Positions 24,977-34,569 of a DNA stretch of 64,000 nucleotides are shown here, piece after piece; the stretch's first letter is position 1; every line of letters begins with the position of its first letter. Source of the stretch: Methanococcoides vulcani (GTDB taxonomy: Archaea; Halobacteriota; Methanosarcinia; Methanosarcinales; Methanosarcinaceae); contig NZ_FOHQ01000001.1 of the NCBI RefSeq assembly GCF_900111645.1, positions 381,468 through 445,467 of the forward strand, read 5' to 3'. The notes under the pieces were generated by a model that was given only the letters and a program-made list of their open reading frames with translations, had not been told where the DNA came from and searched no databases. The position numbers and the translations under genes were made by a program.

Positions 24977-26197
24977 ATGGACCAGCCTGATAAATCCGTC
25001 AAGATCCCTGAACTTATGATGGGTGTAAAGAACCGTGCAGCCCTTTCTGCATGTAAGGATCATGCAGATGGTGTTTATTTTTCTATTGACAGGTTCAGCC
25101 TGAGGGCAAGGGCCTGTGATATTACTCTTGATGACCTGAACTCATTTGTTACTGATGTTAAAGAGCAGGGCATGAATGCTTACCTTGCACTGAACACTGT
25201 GATCTATCCTGATGATCTTCCTGAACTTGAGGATGTGATCGAAGCAGTGGCATCATCTGATGTGGATGCTGTCATTGCCTGGGATCCTGCGGTGATCACA
25301 AAAGCTGTGGATGCGGGTTTGCGGGTTCATATTTCCACACAGGCGAACGTGTCCAACTGGCAGGCGGCCAATTTCTATGCATCTCTTGGGGCTTCCCGTG
25401 TGGTGCTTGCAAGGGAACTCAGTCTTGAGCAGATTAAGACCATCCGACAGAATACCGATACGGAACTGGAGGTTTTCATACATGGTGCCATGTGTCAGGC
25501 AATATCGGGCAGATGCTACCTTTCAGCCTACATACTTGGCAAGTCCGGCAATTGCGGAGAATGCTCCCAGCCATGTCGCTGGGGCTGGAAACTGGTAGGT
25601 GAGGATGGAAGTGAAGTTGATGTTGAAGGTAAGTACCTGCTGAGTGCAAGGGATCTCTGCATGATAGAACATATTCCTGAACTCATCGATGCAGGTGTGG
25701 ATGCTTTCAAGGTTGAAGGGCGTTTAAGGGATACGAGATATACTTCAACAGTTTCCCGATGTTATCGTGAAGCACTTGATGCATACAGGGATGGAACGTA
25801 TGGTCGCGAGAAAGCCGCTGGCTGGAAAGAAGAGATGGCATCGGTGTTTAACCGGGGCTTTTCTACGGGCTTCTATTTTGGTGTTCCAGGTCCCGATGGC
25901 ATGTATGTCGAGCAGGATATGAATGTCTCCGTTGTTAAAAGACAGGCTGTAGGTGTAGTGACCAACTACTACAGGAAACAGGGTGCTGCAGAAATAAGAC
26001 TTATGGAGTCTGGTCTTGAGGTGGGTGATGATATTATCATTGAAGGCAAGAATACCTATCTTGAACAGAAGGTCACAGAGTTAAGGAATGATGATGGTCC
26101 TGCCCGGAGAGCTGAACCTGGGGATGAGGTAGGTCTTGCTGTCGAGGACAAGGTACGCGAGAATGACAGGGTTTACAGGTTGGAAGTCCCGGATTAA
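24977..26197 (+). CDS. Peptidase U32 family protein
   Basis: A 406-residue protein of the U32 (YegQ/RlhA/UbiU-like) family. The signature is clear: EVFIHGAMCQAISGRCYLSA followed by GNCGECSQPCRWGW, which provides the conserved cysteines thought to hold an Fe-S cluster. KVEGRLRDTRYTSTV is the second conserved block. Characterised members hydroxylate RNA or quinone precursors or have been called collagenases, so the exact reaction here is open. It lies alone with 78 bases upstream. Confidence 0.85.
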   Translation: MDQPDKSVKIPELMMGVKNRAALSACKDHADGVYFSIDRFSLRARACDITLDDLNSFVTDVKEQGMNAYLALNTVIYPDDLPELEDVIEAVASSDVDAVIAWDPAVITKAVDAGLRVHISTQANVSNWQAANFYASLGASRVVLARELSLEQIKTIRQNTDTELEVFIHGAMCQAISGRCYLSAYILGKSGNCGECSQPCRWGWKLVGEDGSEVDVEGKYLLSARDLCMIEHIPELIDAGVDAFKVEGRLRDTRYTSTVSRCYREALDAYRDGTYGREKAAGWKEEMASVFNRGFSTGFYFGVPGPDGMYVEQDMNVSVVKRQAVGVVTNYYRKQGAAEIRLMESGLEVGDDIIIEGKNTYLEQKVTELRNDDGPARRAEPGDEVGLAVEDKVRENDRVYRLEVPD

Positions 26198-26261
26198 ATC
26201 CAATTGATACATTATTTCTAATATTAACGTATTTTTGTTTGAAGTATCTGGATGTGAAGCT

Positions 26262-26693
26262 ATGGATAAATTTATGCAAGTAGCAATAGATGAGGCAAGA
26301 TCAGGACTTAAGGATGGCGGAATTCCGATTGGTTCAGTTCTTGTCAGGGATGATAGTATCATTGGTCAGGGTCATAATTTACGTGTTCAGCAGGGTGATC
26401 CAATGGCACACGCTGAAATTTCATGCCTCAGGGATGCAGGAAGGATCGGACACTACCGGGATTCAATTCTTTATTCCACTTTGATGCCATGCTATCTTTG
26501 TGCTGGCGCTGTCGTTCAATTTGGAATAAAAAAGGTCATTGTTGGCGAATCCAGAACCTTCCCGGGTGCAAGGGCGTTCATGGAATCCCATGGGGTTGAA
26601 GTGGTCGACCTTGATGCCGATGAATGTGTATCCATGATGGAAGATTTCATTACTAAGAATCCGAAACTCTGGAACGAAGATATTGGTGTGTGA
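26262..26693 (+). CDS. Cytosine deaminase-like zinc deaminase (Fcy1 type)
   Basis: A 143-residue cytidine/deoxycytidylate deaminase-fold enzyme. The zinc ligands and catalytic acid are H50 and E52 (MAHAEISCL) plus C77 and C80 (TLMPCYLCAGA). The GGIPIGSVLV start, the RIGHYRDSILYSTLMPC block and the ending FITKNPKLWNEDIG match yeast Fcy1 cytosine deaminase closely, rather than tRNA adenosine deaminase TadA. The likely reaction is cytosine to uracil, for salvage. A frame open from 26235 exists, but MDKFMQVAIDEA at 26262 is the natural start. Confidence 0.85.
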   Translation: MDKFMQVAIDEARSGLKDGGIPIGSVLVRDDSIIGQGHNLRVQQGDPMAHAEISCLRDAGRIGHYRDSILYSTLMPCYLCAGAVVQFGIKKVIVGESRTFPGARAFMESHGVEVVDLDADECVSMMEDFITKNPKLWNEDIGV

Positions 26694-26974
26694 TCCTGGC
26701 ATGACATGGTCTGATATGATATGACATGATCTGATCTGATCTGACATTATGGTCTAATGTAGTGATCGGTACAGTCTTCATCGATCTAACCTTTTTGTGG
26801 AAATATTTTGAAGAAATCGTTTTGTAGTACTCACACCGAAAGTTGTGATGGCTGCAAACTAATAAATATCTTGTATTCCTTTTTTTACTGATTACAGCAG
26901 TAGGTCCTGAAATTTCTCAGGACATGTACAGTCGTTATTCCGATCAGTTTTTACCAGAGCAGGATGAATATTTT
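26694..26974 (+). promoter_or_regulatory. Top6 operon leader: repeats, TATA box and hairpin
   Basis: A low-complexity run of TGATC/TGACA-type pentamers fills 26696-26745. A TATA box, AATAAATAT, lies at about 26861-26869. A hairpin GTCCTGA-AATTTC-TCAGGAC occupies 26904-26923, directly before an in-frame ATG at 26924. If translation starts at 26975, the hairpin sits in the 5' leader of the topoisomerase VI mRNA. Confidence 0.45.
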
Positions 26975-28843
26975 ATGGCAGCCCCAATTGCAGAAGAACT
27001 TGCAAAAAAGCAACAAGCGATAAGTGTTGCGGAATTTTTTGAAAAGAACAGGCAGATCCTTGGTTTTGATTCAGCTCCTCGCAGTTTGATCACAACCGTA
27101 AAAGAAGCAGTGGATAACTCCCTTGATGCATGTGAAGAAGCGGAGATCCTCCCGGATATCCTGCTTCATATTGAACGTGTGGGAAAAGATAATGTTTCTG
27201 TGATAGTGGAGGACAATGGTCCGGGTATCGTTAAAGACCAGATCCCGAAGGTATTCGCAAAACTGCTTTATGGTTCACGATTCCATGCACTGAAGCAGAG
27301 CCGTGGACAGCAGGGTATCGGAATATCTGCTTCTGTTCTTTATGCCCAGCTGACAGCAGGTCATCCTACCAAGATCATCTCCAAGATAGGTAGTGGTTCC
27401 CCTGCTCACTATTATGAGCTCATGATCAATACCAGTACCAATGATCCTGAGATCCTTCGTGATGAGGTCATTGACTGGGACCGTCCTCATGGTACACGTG
27501 TGGAACTGGAAATGGAAGCATCCTATGTCAAAGGACGCAGGCAGTCCATCTATGAATACCTGAAGGCTACTGCCATTGTTAACCCTCATGCCAGGCTCAC
27601 ATTGATAGAGCCGGACGGTAATGAAGTGGTCTTTGAAAGGGCAACAGACAAACTTCCTGTGCCTGCAAAGGAGATCCTGCCACATCCCCATGGTATCGAA
27701 CTTGGTACACTTATGAAGATGCTTCGCTATACGGAGCGTCAGAAGCTTGCACCATTTTTGCGATATTCTTTTTCCAAGATCGGTTTGCTCACTGCTGAGG
27801 AGATCTGCAAAGCAGCCGGACTTGATCCCGAGCTTCCTCCTTCGGAAATATCAAGGGATATGTCTAAGAAACTGCTGGATGCATTCAAGAAAGTAAAGAT
27901 AATGTCTCCTCCTACCGATTGCCTGTCTCCTATCGGTGAAGGCCTGATTTACAAAGGTCTTGAGAAAGAATTCAGTGTTGACTTTATCGCAACCACCACC
28001 CGATCAGCTTCCGTGTTCTCAGGAAATCCTTTCGTTGTGGAAGTGGGTATTGCATATGGCGGTGATCTCCAGAAGGATGATCGTATCGATATAATGAGGT
28101 TTGCTAACCGTGTTCCCCTTCTCTACCAGCAGGGTGGTTGCGTAACAACCCATGCAGTGGAGGGTATCAAGTGGAAACAGTATGGACTGAACCAGCCCGG
28201 AGGCGGGATGCCTACCGGCCCTGTGGTACTTCTTATTCATGTTGCATCCACCAATGTTCCTTTCACTTCCGAGTCCAAGGATGCTATTGCGGAGATCCCT
28301 GAGATAAGGGATGAGGTGGAGCTTGCTATCAAGGAAGTGTCAAGGAAGTTGAACCGTTACCTGAACCGCCAGGGTACATTGGAGAAGAGGCGGGAGAAAG
28401 AGGTCATAATTACCAAAGTGCTTCCAAAGATGGCACAAAAACTTGCTGATACCCTTGAGCGCGAAGTTCCTGACATCAATCCTGTGGTTGCAAAGGTCAT
28501 GGGTAATCTCCTTGTGATGCGAAAGGTTGTGCAGAATGGTGATGGAGGGGCGAATGTTTCCGTAACGGTTAAGAACTATGGTAATAAGCTTGCTGAATTC
28601 AAGTTGCACGACATGCTTCCCTACGAGATCAAGGATGTTGTGCCCGAACCTAAGATCATCTCAATGGGAAGTGATTTTGATTATGTGTGGGCCATGAAAC
28701 TTTCTCCTGAAGCTTCCAAAGCAGTGACCTACGATCTTGAAACCATTACCGAAGCTGAGATCGCAAGGCTTCCACAATTGATCGTTGAGGGTCTTGAGGA
28801 AGAACTGGTTACAGGTGCAAAAGCTATCAAAGGGGTGATCTGA
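26975..28843 (+). CDS. top6B: DNA topoisomerase VI subunit B
   Basis: A 622-residue ATPase subunit of the type IIB topoisomerase that relaxes and decatenates DNA. The GHKL ATP site is evident: [15 protein letters not shown] (Bergerat N box), VEDNGPGI (G1) and [15 protein letters not shown] (G2). The transducer domain and the conserved C-terminal region follow. Seventeen in-frame codons precede it from ATG 26924. I choose ATG 26975, with AGGATGA eight bases upstream, because relatives begin M[12 protein letters not shown]. It is followed after one base by top6A. Confidence 0.95.
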   Translation: MAAPIAEELAKKQQAISVAEFFEKNRQILGFDSAPRSLITTVKEAVDNSLDACEEAEILPDILLHIERVGKDNVSVIVEDNGPGIVKDQIPKVFAKLLYGSRFHALKQSRGQQGIGISASVLYAQLTAGHPTKIISKIGSGSPAHYYELMINTSTNDPEILRDEVIDWDRPHGTRVELEMEASYVKGRRQSIYEYLKATAIVNPHARLTLIEPDGNEVVFERATDKLPVPAKEILPHPHGIELGTLMKMLRYTERQKLAPFLRYSFSKIGLLTAEEICKAAGLDPELPPSEISRDMSKKLLDAFKKVKIMSPPTDCLSPIGEGLIYKGLEKEFSVDFIATTTRSASVFSGNPFVVEVGIAYGGDLQKDDRIDIMRFANRVPLLYQQGGCVTTHAVEGIKWKQYGLNQPGGGMPTGPVVLLIHVASTNVPFTSESKDAIAEIPEIRDEVELAIKEVSRKLNRYLNRQGTLEKRREKEVIITKVLPKMAQKLADTLEREVPDINPVVAKVMGNLLVMRKVVQNGDGGANVSVTVKNYGNKLAEFKLHDMLPYEIKDVVPEPKIISMGSDFDYVWAMKLSPEASKAVTYDLETITEAEIARLPQLIVEGLEEELVTGAKAIKGVI

Positions 28844-28844
28844 A

Positions 28845-29966
28845 ATGGCAGATGATGTAGCTTCCAAATATTCACAACAGAAAAAACAGCATGATCTGCT
28901 GGCAAAGAACCGCTTGCTCGGGCTGACCGAGAATTTGTATGACCAGTTCGTGGACGAGATCGTCCCGAACGTCAGTATTTCAAGTCGTACCAAGAACAAC
29001 ATCGAGTATAGTGAGAAAAGTGATGTATGGGTCTATGGTGATCGTGAGACCCAGAGGACCGCCAAGACCGTCAAGGGTGCTTTCCAGCTTCTCAAGACCG
29101 TGCATTCGATCGATTTCCTGGTAAAGAACCATCTGGCACAGGACCGTGGTTCGACCTTGAGGGAGTTATATTACATCTCAGAGAACTGGGACATTGCCAA
29201 GTTCCGTGAACAGGCTGAGAGTAACAGGCTGATCGAAGACCTTGAGATCATAACAGCACTCCAGAGGGAATATTTCCACATGCGTCCTGAGGAGGATGGT
29301 GCTACCATGTTCGGTCCTATCAGGATACGGGAAGAAACAAAGCGTGGTGCACGTGTCATACATTGCCAGGAAGATATTGGCGAAAGTGGTTACCAGATAC
29401 CATTCAATGTTGAGAATATAGAATTCCTTGATCACGATGCCAAGTTCATTATTGCGATCGAGACTGGTGGTATGTACGCGAGGCTTATTGAGAATGGCTT
29501 TGATGAGAAGTACAATGCCATCCTTGTACACCTTAAAGGACAGCCTGCAAGGTCAACACGCCGTCTTATCAAGAGGATGAACGAAGAGCTGGGCATCCCT
29601 GTAGTGGTCTTTACTGATGGCGATCCGTGGTCCTACAGGATATTTGCATCGGTCGCTTACGGTGCTATCAAAAGTGCTCACCTTTCAGAATTCATGGCAA
29701 CACCTGCAGCCAAGTTCATTGGTGTACAGCCATCCGATATCGTGGAATATGAACTTTCCACGGACAAGCTTACCGATAAGGATATTGATGCATTGAGAAG
29801 TGAGCTGACAGATCCGAGGTTTGCAAACGACTACTGGAAAGAACAGATAAGCCTGCAACTTAGCATTAAGAAAAAGGCTGAACAACAAGCTTTTGCAGGA
29901 AAAGGACTTGATTTTGTGACGGATACTTATCTTCCGAACAGGTTGAGTGAGATGGATATAATTTGA
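28845..29966 (+). CDS. top6A: DNA topoisomerase VI subunit A (Spo11-like)
   Basis: A 373-residue cleavage subunit, related to the meiotic Spo11. The catalytic tyrosine lies in [13 protein letters not shown] (Y109 or Y110) in the CAP domain, and the Toprim acidic residues in [11 protein letters not shown] and [17 protein letters not shown], starting one base after the top6B stop, shows tight coupling. No frame problems are seen. Confidence 0.96.
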   Translation: MADDVASKYSQQKKQHDLLAKNRLLGLTENLYDQFVDEIVPNVSISSRTKNNIEYSEKSDVWVYGDRETQRTAKTVKGAFQLLKTVHSIDFLVKNHLAQDRGSTLRELYYISENWDIAKFREQAESNRLIEDLEIITALQREYFHMRPEEDGATMFGPIRIREETKRGARVIHCQEDIGESGYQIPFNVENIEFLDHDAKFIIAIETGGMYARLIENGFDEKYNAILVHLKGQPARSTRRLIKRMNEELGIPVVVFTDGDPWSYRIFASVAYGAIKSAHLSEFMATPAAKFIGVQPSDIVEYELSTDKLTDKDIDALRSELTDPRFANDYWKEQISLQLSIKKKAEQQAFAGKGLDFVTDTYLPNRLSEMDII

Positions 29967-30062
29967 TCCATCCTTCACTTTTTATCCCTTTTTTAATTAG
30001 TTTTTTGATGAAATAATCATGATAGGTTTGCTTCAGATCGTCTCACTTCAGATTGTCTGAAT

Positions 30063-30326
30063 TTAGAGTGTTTTACCTTTCAGGATCTTTTCCACAACAG
30101 CTTTTTTGTGAAGGTTACCACTGATCCTTGCTTTGTCGATCCACATATCTGCTGGTGACTGTAATCCGGCTGTCTTATGCGGCATGAACTCAATTCCATC
30201 AAGGGCAGGAAGTTCATCACTTAGTGATGGTGGTATGTGTGTTCCAAGATGTGGCTGACCGATGTTTTTCAACAGTTCCTCGGTAGTGATCTCTGGTTTA
30301 CTGGTTGTTTTGCTCTTCTCTTCCAT
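30063..30326 (-). CDS. Small conserved hypothetical protein
   Basis: An 87-residue hydrophilic protein, rich in Lys, Glu and Pro, starting MEEKSKTTSKPEITTEELLK and ending KKAVVEKILKGKTL. It has no membrane segment or metal motif. It lies between convergent top6A and divergent kae1, with its own upstream region of about 110 bases shared with kae1. I do not know the family, but the frame is clean and codon use is ordinary. Confidence 0.55.
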   Translation of the reverse strand: MEEKSKTTSKPEITTEELLKNIGQPHLGTHIPPSLSDELPALDGIEFMPHKTAGLQSPADMWIDKARISGNLHKKAVVEKILKGKTL

Positions 30327-30440
30327 GATGGTGGATTGGTTTGCTAACTACTAAAACGTTTCTCAACTGGTAAGTTATATGTAAGGAAGCAAGGTTAATA
30401 CACACAAAAAACGACATTACTTTTCAAGGAGACTTATTTA

Positions 30441-31451
30441 TTGACCACAGTTCTTGGTATAGAAGGCACTGCATGGAACCTGAGTGCAGCTATTGTTAAC
30501 GAAGATGATGTTATCGCAGAGGTCACGGAAACATATCGTCCGGCGACCGGGGGAATTCATCCCAGGGAAGCTGCCCAGCATCATGCGATGTATGCATCTG
30601 CTGTTATCGAAAGGCTCCTGAAGGAATTCAGGGGAAAAGGTCATCATCCACAGGATATTGATGCAATTGCATTCTCACAGGGCCCGGGCCTTGGTGCATG
30701 TCTCAGAACGGTTGCCACATCTGCAAGGGCACTTGCAATGTCACTTGATGTTCCTCTGGTAGGGGTGAATCATTGCATTGCTCACATTGAGATCGGAAGG
30801 TGGAAAACACCTGCAAATGACCCGGTCGTACTATATGTAAGCGGGGGCAATTCCCAGGTCCTTGCACACAGGGCTGGAAAATACCGGATATTCGGTGAGA
30901 CCCTTGATATTGGCATCGGGAATGCACTGGATAAGTTTGCAAGGGGTGCGGGCTTAAGCCATCCCGGAGGACCAAAGATCGAGGAATATGCAAAGGAAGC
31001 TACAGGCTATGTCAGGCTACCTTATGTCGTCAAAGGTATGGATTTCTCCTTTTCCGGACTTTCAACAGCTGCTAAAGATGCGTTAAAGTCCTCGTCCCTT
31101 GAGGATGTCTGTTATTCTTTCCAGGAGAATGCCTTTGCAATGCTTGTGGAAGTCACAGAACGTGCACTTGCACATACCGGCAAGAACGAGGTGCTCCTTG
31201 CAGGTGGGGTGGGTGCGAATATGAGACTCAGGGAGATGCTGGATGTGATGTGTGATGACCGTGGTGCCCAATTTTATGTTCCGGAAAAGAGATTTATGGG
31301 TGACAACGGGGCAATGATCGCATATACTGGGCTCCTTATGTTCAAGTCCGGAACCACCACTCCAATCGAAAATTCACATGTTGATCCAAGCTTCAGACCG
31401 GATACTGTGGATGTAACCTGGATCGCGGATAAGCATCAGGAGGTGCTTTGA
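30441..31451 (+). CDS. kae1: KEOPS subunit Kae1, tRNA threonylcarbamoyladenosine synthase
   Basis: A 336-residue ASKHA-fold enzyme that transfers threonylcarbamoyl to A37 of ANN-decoding tRNAs as part of KEOPS. The metal motif is HCIAHIE, with VLYVSGGNSQVLA and GGVGANMRLREM for the nucleotide. It starts at TTG 30441, supported by AAGGAGA (30426-30432) nine bases before it and by MTTVLGIEGTAWN as the usual N-terminus. In several archaea Kae1 and Bud32 are one fused protein; here they are separate but overlap by one base (TGATG). Confidence 0.96.
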   Translation: MTTVLGIEGTAWNLSAAIVNEDDVIAEVTETYRPATGGIHPREAAQHHAMYASAVIERLLKEFRGKGHHPQDIDAIAFSQGPGLGACLRTVATSARALAMSLDVPLVGVNHCIAHIEIGRWKTPANDPVVLYVSGGNSQVLAHRAGKYRIFGETLDIGIGNALDKFARGAGLSHPGGPKIEEYAKEATGYVRLPYVVKGMDFSFSGLSTAAKDALKSSSLEDVCYSFQENAFAMLVEVTERALAHTGKNEVLLAGGVGANMRLREMLDVMCDDRGAQFYVPEKRFMGDNGAMIAYTGLLMFKSGTTTPIENSHVDPSFRPDTVDVTWIADKHQEVL

Positions 31452-32023
31452 TGTACCTGAGAAGTGGTGCTGAGGCAAATGTAAGCCTTAAAGGTGGCTT
31501 CGTGGTCAAGGAACGCATACCTAAACGGTACAGGGTTCAGGAACTGGATGAACGGATCCGTAAGGAAAGGACGCGAGCAGAAGCACGCCTGATGTCAGAA
31601 GCAAGGCGATGTGGTGTTGCGACCCCTATAATACATGATATCTATGATTTTACCATTGAGATGGAATTTATTGATGGCAAACCATTGAAGTATATGGTGG
31701 ATGCTGACCGGTGTGAACTTGTGGGTGAGGTTATCGGAAGACTTCACAGCGGGGGGATCATTCATGGCGACCTTACCACTTCCAATATGATCGTAAAGGA
31801 TGATCGTATCTACCTGATAGATTTTGGTCTGGCATTCGTTGACAGTTCAGTGGAATCCAGAGGCGTGGATGTCCATGTGCTGTTCCAGACATTTGAAAGT
31901 ACACATACAAATTATGAAGATCTGATAGAAGCATTCTGTCGCGGTTACAGAAGGAAACTTGACAAAGCAGATGATGTTCTGCTTCGGATAAAAGAGATCG
32001 AGAAGAGGGGTCGCTATGCGTAA
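31451..32023 (+). CDS. KEOPS-associated kinase/ATPase Bud32
   Basis: A 190-residue minimal RIO-type kinase that controls Kae1 within KEOPS. The P-loop-like GAEANVSLKGGFVVKERIPKR holds the catalytic lysine, HGDLTTSNMIVK is the catalytic loop, and LIDFGLAF carries the metal-binding Asp. The C-terminal REIEKRGRYA-type tail (here KEIEKRGRYA) is the conserved basic end. The ATG at 31451 is used rather than TTG 31448. It overlaps the ITPase gene by 8 bases. Confidence 0.95.
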   Translation: MYLRSGAEANVSLKGGFVVKERIPKRYRVQELDERIRKERTRAEARLMSEARRCGVATPIIHDIYDFTIEMEFIDGKPLKYMVDADRCELVGEVIGRLHSGGIIHGDLTTSNMIVKDDRIYLIDFGLAFVDSSVESRGVDVHVLFQTFESTHTNYEDLIEAFCRGYRRKLDKADDVLLRIKEIEKRGRYA

Positions 32024-32561
32024 AATGGTATTCGTTACTGGAAATAAGGGAAAGTTTGGAGAAGCAAAGGAAATACTGGCTGCAAAGGAGATTGAGCTGA
32101 TACAGAACACTGATGGCTATCCCGAACTTCAGGAGGATGACCTTGAACCTATTGCTGCATACGGTGCAAAATGGGCTGCTGAAAAGCTGAAACATCCTGT
32201 CATGGTGGATGATTCCGGTCTGTTCATCAATACACTGAATGGTTTTCCAGGTCCATATTCCGCATTTGTGGAGGACAATCTTGGAAACCAGAAGGTCCTT
32301 AAACTAATGGAAGGCGAGAAGGACAGAAGTGCCGTTTTCAAATCGGTGATCGGCTATTGTGAACCTGGGGGAGAATCTTCTGTATTCACGGGTACTGTGG
32401 AAGGCAAGATTGCTTTTGAGGAGCGCGGCACCGGTGGGTTTGGTTATGATCCGATATTTGAGTACGAGGGTAAGACATTCGGTGAACTTGGAACTGAGGT
32501 CAAGAACACTATCTCCCACAGGCGCAGGGCGCTTGATAAGTTCTTCGAGTGGCTGGATTGA
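32016..32561 (+). CDS. ITP/XTP diphosphatase (RdgB/HAM1 family)
   Basis: A 181-residue house-cleaning enzyme that hydrolyses dITP and XTP to monophosphates. VFVTGNKGKFGEAKEIL at the start, VDDSGLFINTLNGFPGPYSA in the middle and GTGGFGYDPIFEYEG near residue 140 are the family motifs. It overlaps the end of bud32 and completes a three-gene kae1-bud32-ITPase unit, an arrangement I recall from Methanosarcina relatives. ATG 32025 is an alternative start. Confidence 0.95.
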   Translation: MRKMVFVTGNKGKFGEAKEILAAKEIELIQNTDGYPELQEDDLEPIAAYGAKWAAEKLKHPVMVDDSGLFINTLNGFPGPYSAFVEDNLGNQKVLKLMEGEKDRSAVFKSVIGYCEPGGESSVFTGTVEGKIAFEERGTGGFGYDPIFEYEGKTFGELGTEVKNTISHRRRALDKFFEWLD

Positions 32562-32598
32562 TCCTTCTCGATGTGTTTGTTTTATTAGGTGAGTAATT

Positions 32599-33189
32599 GT
32601 GGACTACCTTCAACGTTTTCTCGCAGATACGCGTGGTGTGGATACCATCCCACTGAAAATGGTGGTCTATCTTACAATTACTGCTCTTGTGGTCGTGCTT
32701 GCAGCCGTTTCATGGAACAACATTTCTCCTGTAATGGATGATGCGGATGTTGACAGGCAGCTGGAAGATGCTGCCTTGAAGATCTCCTCCATTCAGCACG
32801 GTTATGCAAGAGATATTACTTCAAAGGGCACGGATGGTTCGATGTGCACTGTGGAATTTTCCCTGCCGGAACATGTGAATTATGTTGCTTTCGGAGTTGA
32901 TCCTGACCCTGATTCAGATGGGGATCTTACGAATTTAGAATGGTCTGTAGAAGAGAATACAATTATTTGCAGCTATTCCAGTGGAGTAAAAACACGCATT
33001 CTTATCGGTGGTGATCCGGTGGAGTTCAGGAAAGGTATTCAGGATGAAGATGGCAAATGGATATTCCATGAAGATTTCTATCCTGATGGCAGCCTGAGCG
33101 AGGGTGTAGTGATAGAAGGTCCGATAAACGGAGATTTCACCTTCGAACTCGTTTTTGATGAAGGGAAATATACTCTCAGCCATTTTTAA
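32599..33189 (+). CDS. Hypothetical membrane-anchored extracytoplasmic protein
   Basis: A 196-residue protein with a short basic/acidic leader (MDYLQRFLADTRGVDTIP), a single hydrophobic segment (LKMVVYLTITALVVVLAAVSW), then a strongly acidic beta-rich domain. This layout recalls archaeal type IV pilin-like or archaellin-like proteins that keep an N-terminal helix, but I see no clear class III cleavage motif. It starts at GTG 32599, behind AGGTGA. The acidic domain contains DPDPDSDGD, a possible calcium-binding stretch. Function unknown. Confidence 0.65.
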   Translation: MDYLQRFLADTRGVDTIPLKMVVYLTITALVVVLAAVSWNNISPVMDDADVDRQLEDAALKISSIQHGYARDITSKGTDGSMCTVEFSLPEHVNYVAFGVDPDPDSDGDLTNLEWSVEENTIICSYSSGVKTRILIGGDPVEFRKGIQDEDGKWIFHEDFYPDGSLSEGVVIEGPINGDFTFELVFDEGKYTLSHF

Positions 33190-33390
33190 TTTCAGCAGCT
33201 TTCCAAAAGAAATGGCAATTTCTGCTTTGTAAAAATGTACTATTCGCAGAATGCCAATTTTGATAAAGACCCGCTATTATCTTAAGCTGGTTCCACTTGA
33301 AAAAAGGTAGAATTAAATGAATTATTGTCGGAATATAAGCCGACACGAATGTATGTTGTTCTTACAGCCGGCAATTCGATCGTCCCGGCA

Positions 33391-34029
33391 TTATTCGATG
33401 AAGCGGACAGAGTTCTCAAGGACTTTCTTTGCCTGGTCTTCGGTCAGTCCGGCTCCCATGGCTACTTTCAAAGCTGTCTCTTTTGTGATGAGATTTTCGG
33501 GACTGTGGGCGTCGGTATTGACGACCATGGTGGCACCGACCTCAGTACCGATCCTGGCAACGTGTCCGTTAGTTCTGTTGTGTCCGTTCCTTGCGGTGAT
33601 CTCAATGCAGATATCGTTATCCACTGCCATCTGTGCTTCCTCGATGGTGAGGAATCCCGGGTGTGCAAGGATGTCGACATCTTCACAGACAACAGATGCG
33701 GCATTGGTTCCAGGTGCAACGGGTTCTACCGGTGATTCTCCGTGAACTACTACGATCTCTGCTCCCAGCTCCTTTGCCATCTTTGCAAGAGGTGCGATCT
33801 TTGCAGGGGGGACGTGTGTGAGCTCAACTCCCGGCAGTATCCTGATGTCCATGACCTCCTCCATGTATTCTGCTTTCTTTACGCATGAGAGTACATGTTC
33901 TATGTTAGTATAATCAACGTGGTCCGTTATTCCTATAGCCCGGTATCCGAAGGTGACCGCCCGACGGACGAGTTCGCTTGGGATGAGTTCTCCGTCACTG
34001 AAAACGGTGTGTGTGTGTAGGTCTATCAT
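33391..34029 (-). CDS. PHP-domain phosphoesterase (histidinol-phosphatase-like)
   Basis: A 212-residue PHP hydrolase. The metal ligands are recognisable: DLHTHTVFSDGE at the N-terminus, GITDHVDY, PGVELTH, VVVHGES, ILAHPGF and NTDAHSP. This set is typical of a trinuclear metal phosphoesterase. The substrate could be histidinol phosphate or another phosphate ester. It lacks the length of HisK-type enzymes, so I give no gene name. It lies alone on the minus strand. Confidence 0.85.
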   Translation of the reverse strand: MIDLHTHTVFSDGELIPSELVRRAVTFGYRAIGITDHVDYTNIEHVLSCVKKAEYMEEVMDIRILPGVELTHVPPAKIAPLAKMAKELGAEIVVVHGESPVEPVAPGTNAASVVCEDVDILAHPGFLTIEEAQMAVDNDICIEITARNGHNRTNGHVARIGTEVGATMVVNTDAHSPENLITKETALKVAMGAGLTEDQAKKVLENSVRFIE

Positions 34030-34117
34030 TTGCTCACCTGCAAAATTCTATATAATGAATGGTCTCTTAAATGTCATTCCAATATAAATCGTTTATGTAC
34101 GAACAGTATTATAATCA

Positions 34118-34129
34118 ATATTTATATAA
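34118..34129 (+). promoter_or_regulatory. TATA box upstream of DUF211 gene
   Basis: ATATTTATATAAAG is a strong archaeal TATA box (34118-34131) and predicts transcription start near 34150, about 75 bases before the DUF211 start. The rest of the 34030-34227 region is AT-rich, and the PHP gene reads the other way from it. Confidence 0.55.
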
Positions 34130-34227
34130 AGTTTGCTGACAAAATCTAAGATATGATCATCATATTATGTTGTCTGTATTTCTATAATTCTCCGTAAATA
34201 TCGGAAACTTTGGGAAGGATGAACAAA

Positions 34228-34518
34228 TTGACAGGAATAAGAAGATTGGTTCTGGATGTGTTGAAACCTCACCATCCCTCTACCATTGAACTGGCAGAAA
34301 ATTTGAGTGTTATTGATGGTGTTACTGGTGTGAACATCGGTTTGTATGAAGTTGACCAAAAAACAGAGAACATCAAGATCACTATTGAAGGTGATCAGAT
34401 CGACTATAATGTGATAAGGCAATCCATCGAAAATCTTGGTGCAGTTGTGCACAGCATAGATGAAGTGGCTGCAGGCAATCGGCTTGTAGAAGAAGTGGAA
34501 ACCCTTCAGGATCGCTGA
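34228..34518 (+). CDS. DUF211 family protein
   Basis: A 96-residue ferredoxin-like-fold protein of the archaeal DUF211 family, with the hallmark opening [20 protein letters not shown] and the central [14 protein letters not shown] strand. Function is unknown; structures of relatives show oligomeric rings. I start it at TTG 34228, with GGAAGGATGA just upstream, because the family begins M[13 protein letters not shown]. TTG 34210 and ATG 34219 are the alternatives. Confidence 0.85.
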   Translation: MTGIRRLVLDVLKPHHPSTIELAENLSVIDGVTGVNIGLYEVDQKTENIKITIEGDQIDYNVIRQSIENLGAVVHSIDEVAAGNRLVEEVETLQDR

Positions 34519-34533
34519 AGGGATGATTTTTTT
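34502..34533 (+). terminator. Hairpin terminator at end of DUF211 gene
   Basis: CCCTTCAG (34502-34509) pairs with CTGAAGGG (34515-34522) across a five-base loop and is followed by a run of T. The stop codon TGA lies within the right arm, so the terminator overlaps the gene end. Confidence 0.6.
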
Positions 34534-34569
34534 GTTATTAATTCAACGAATTTAACCTTTTTATTGGAG

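Noticed and set aside
26696-26745. Pentamer repeats after the cytosine deaminase gene as a functional element
   Set aside because: Short, irregular TGATC-type repeats are best explained by slippage. No symmetry or conservation can be shown from one sequence.
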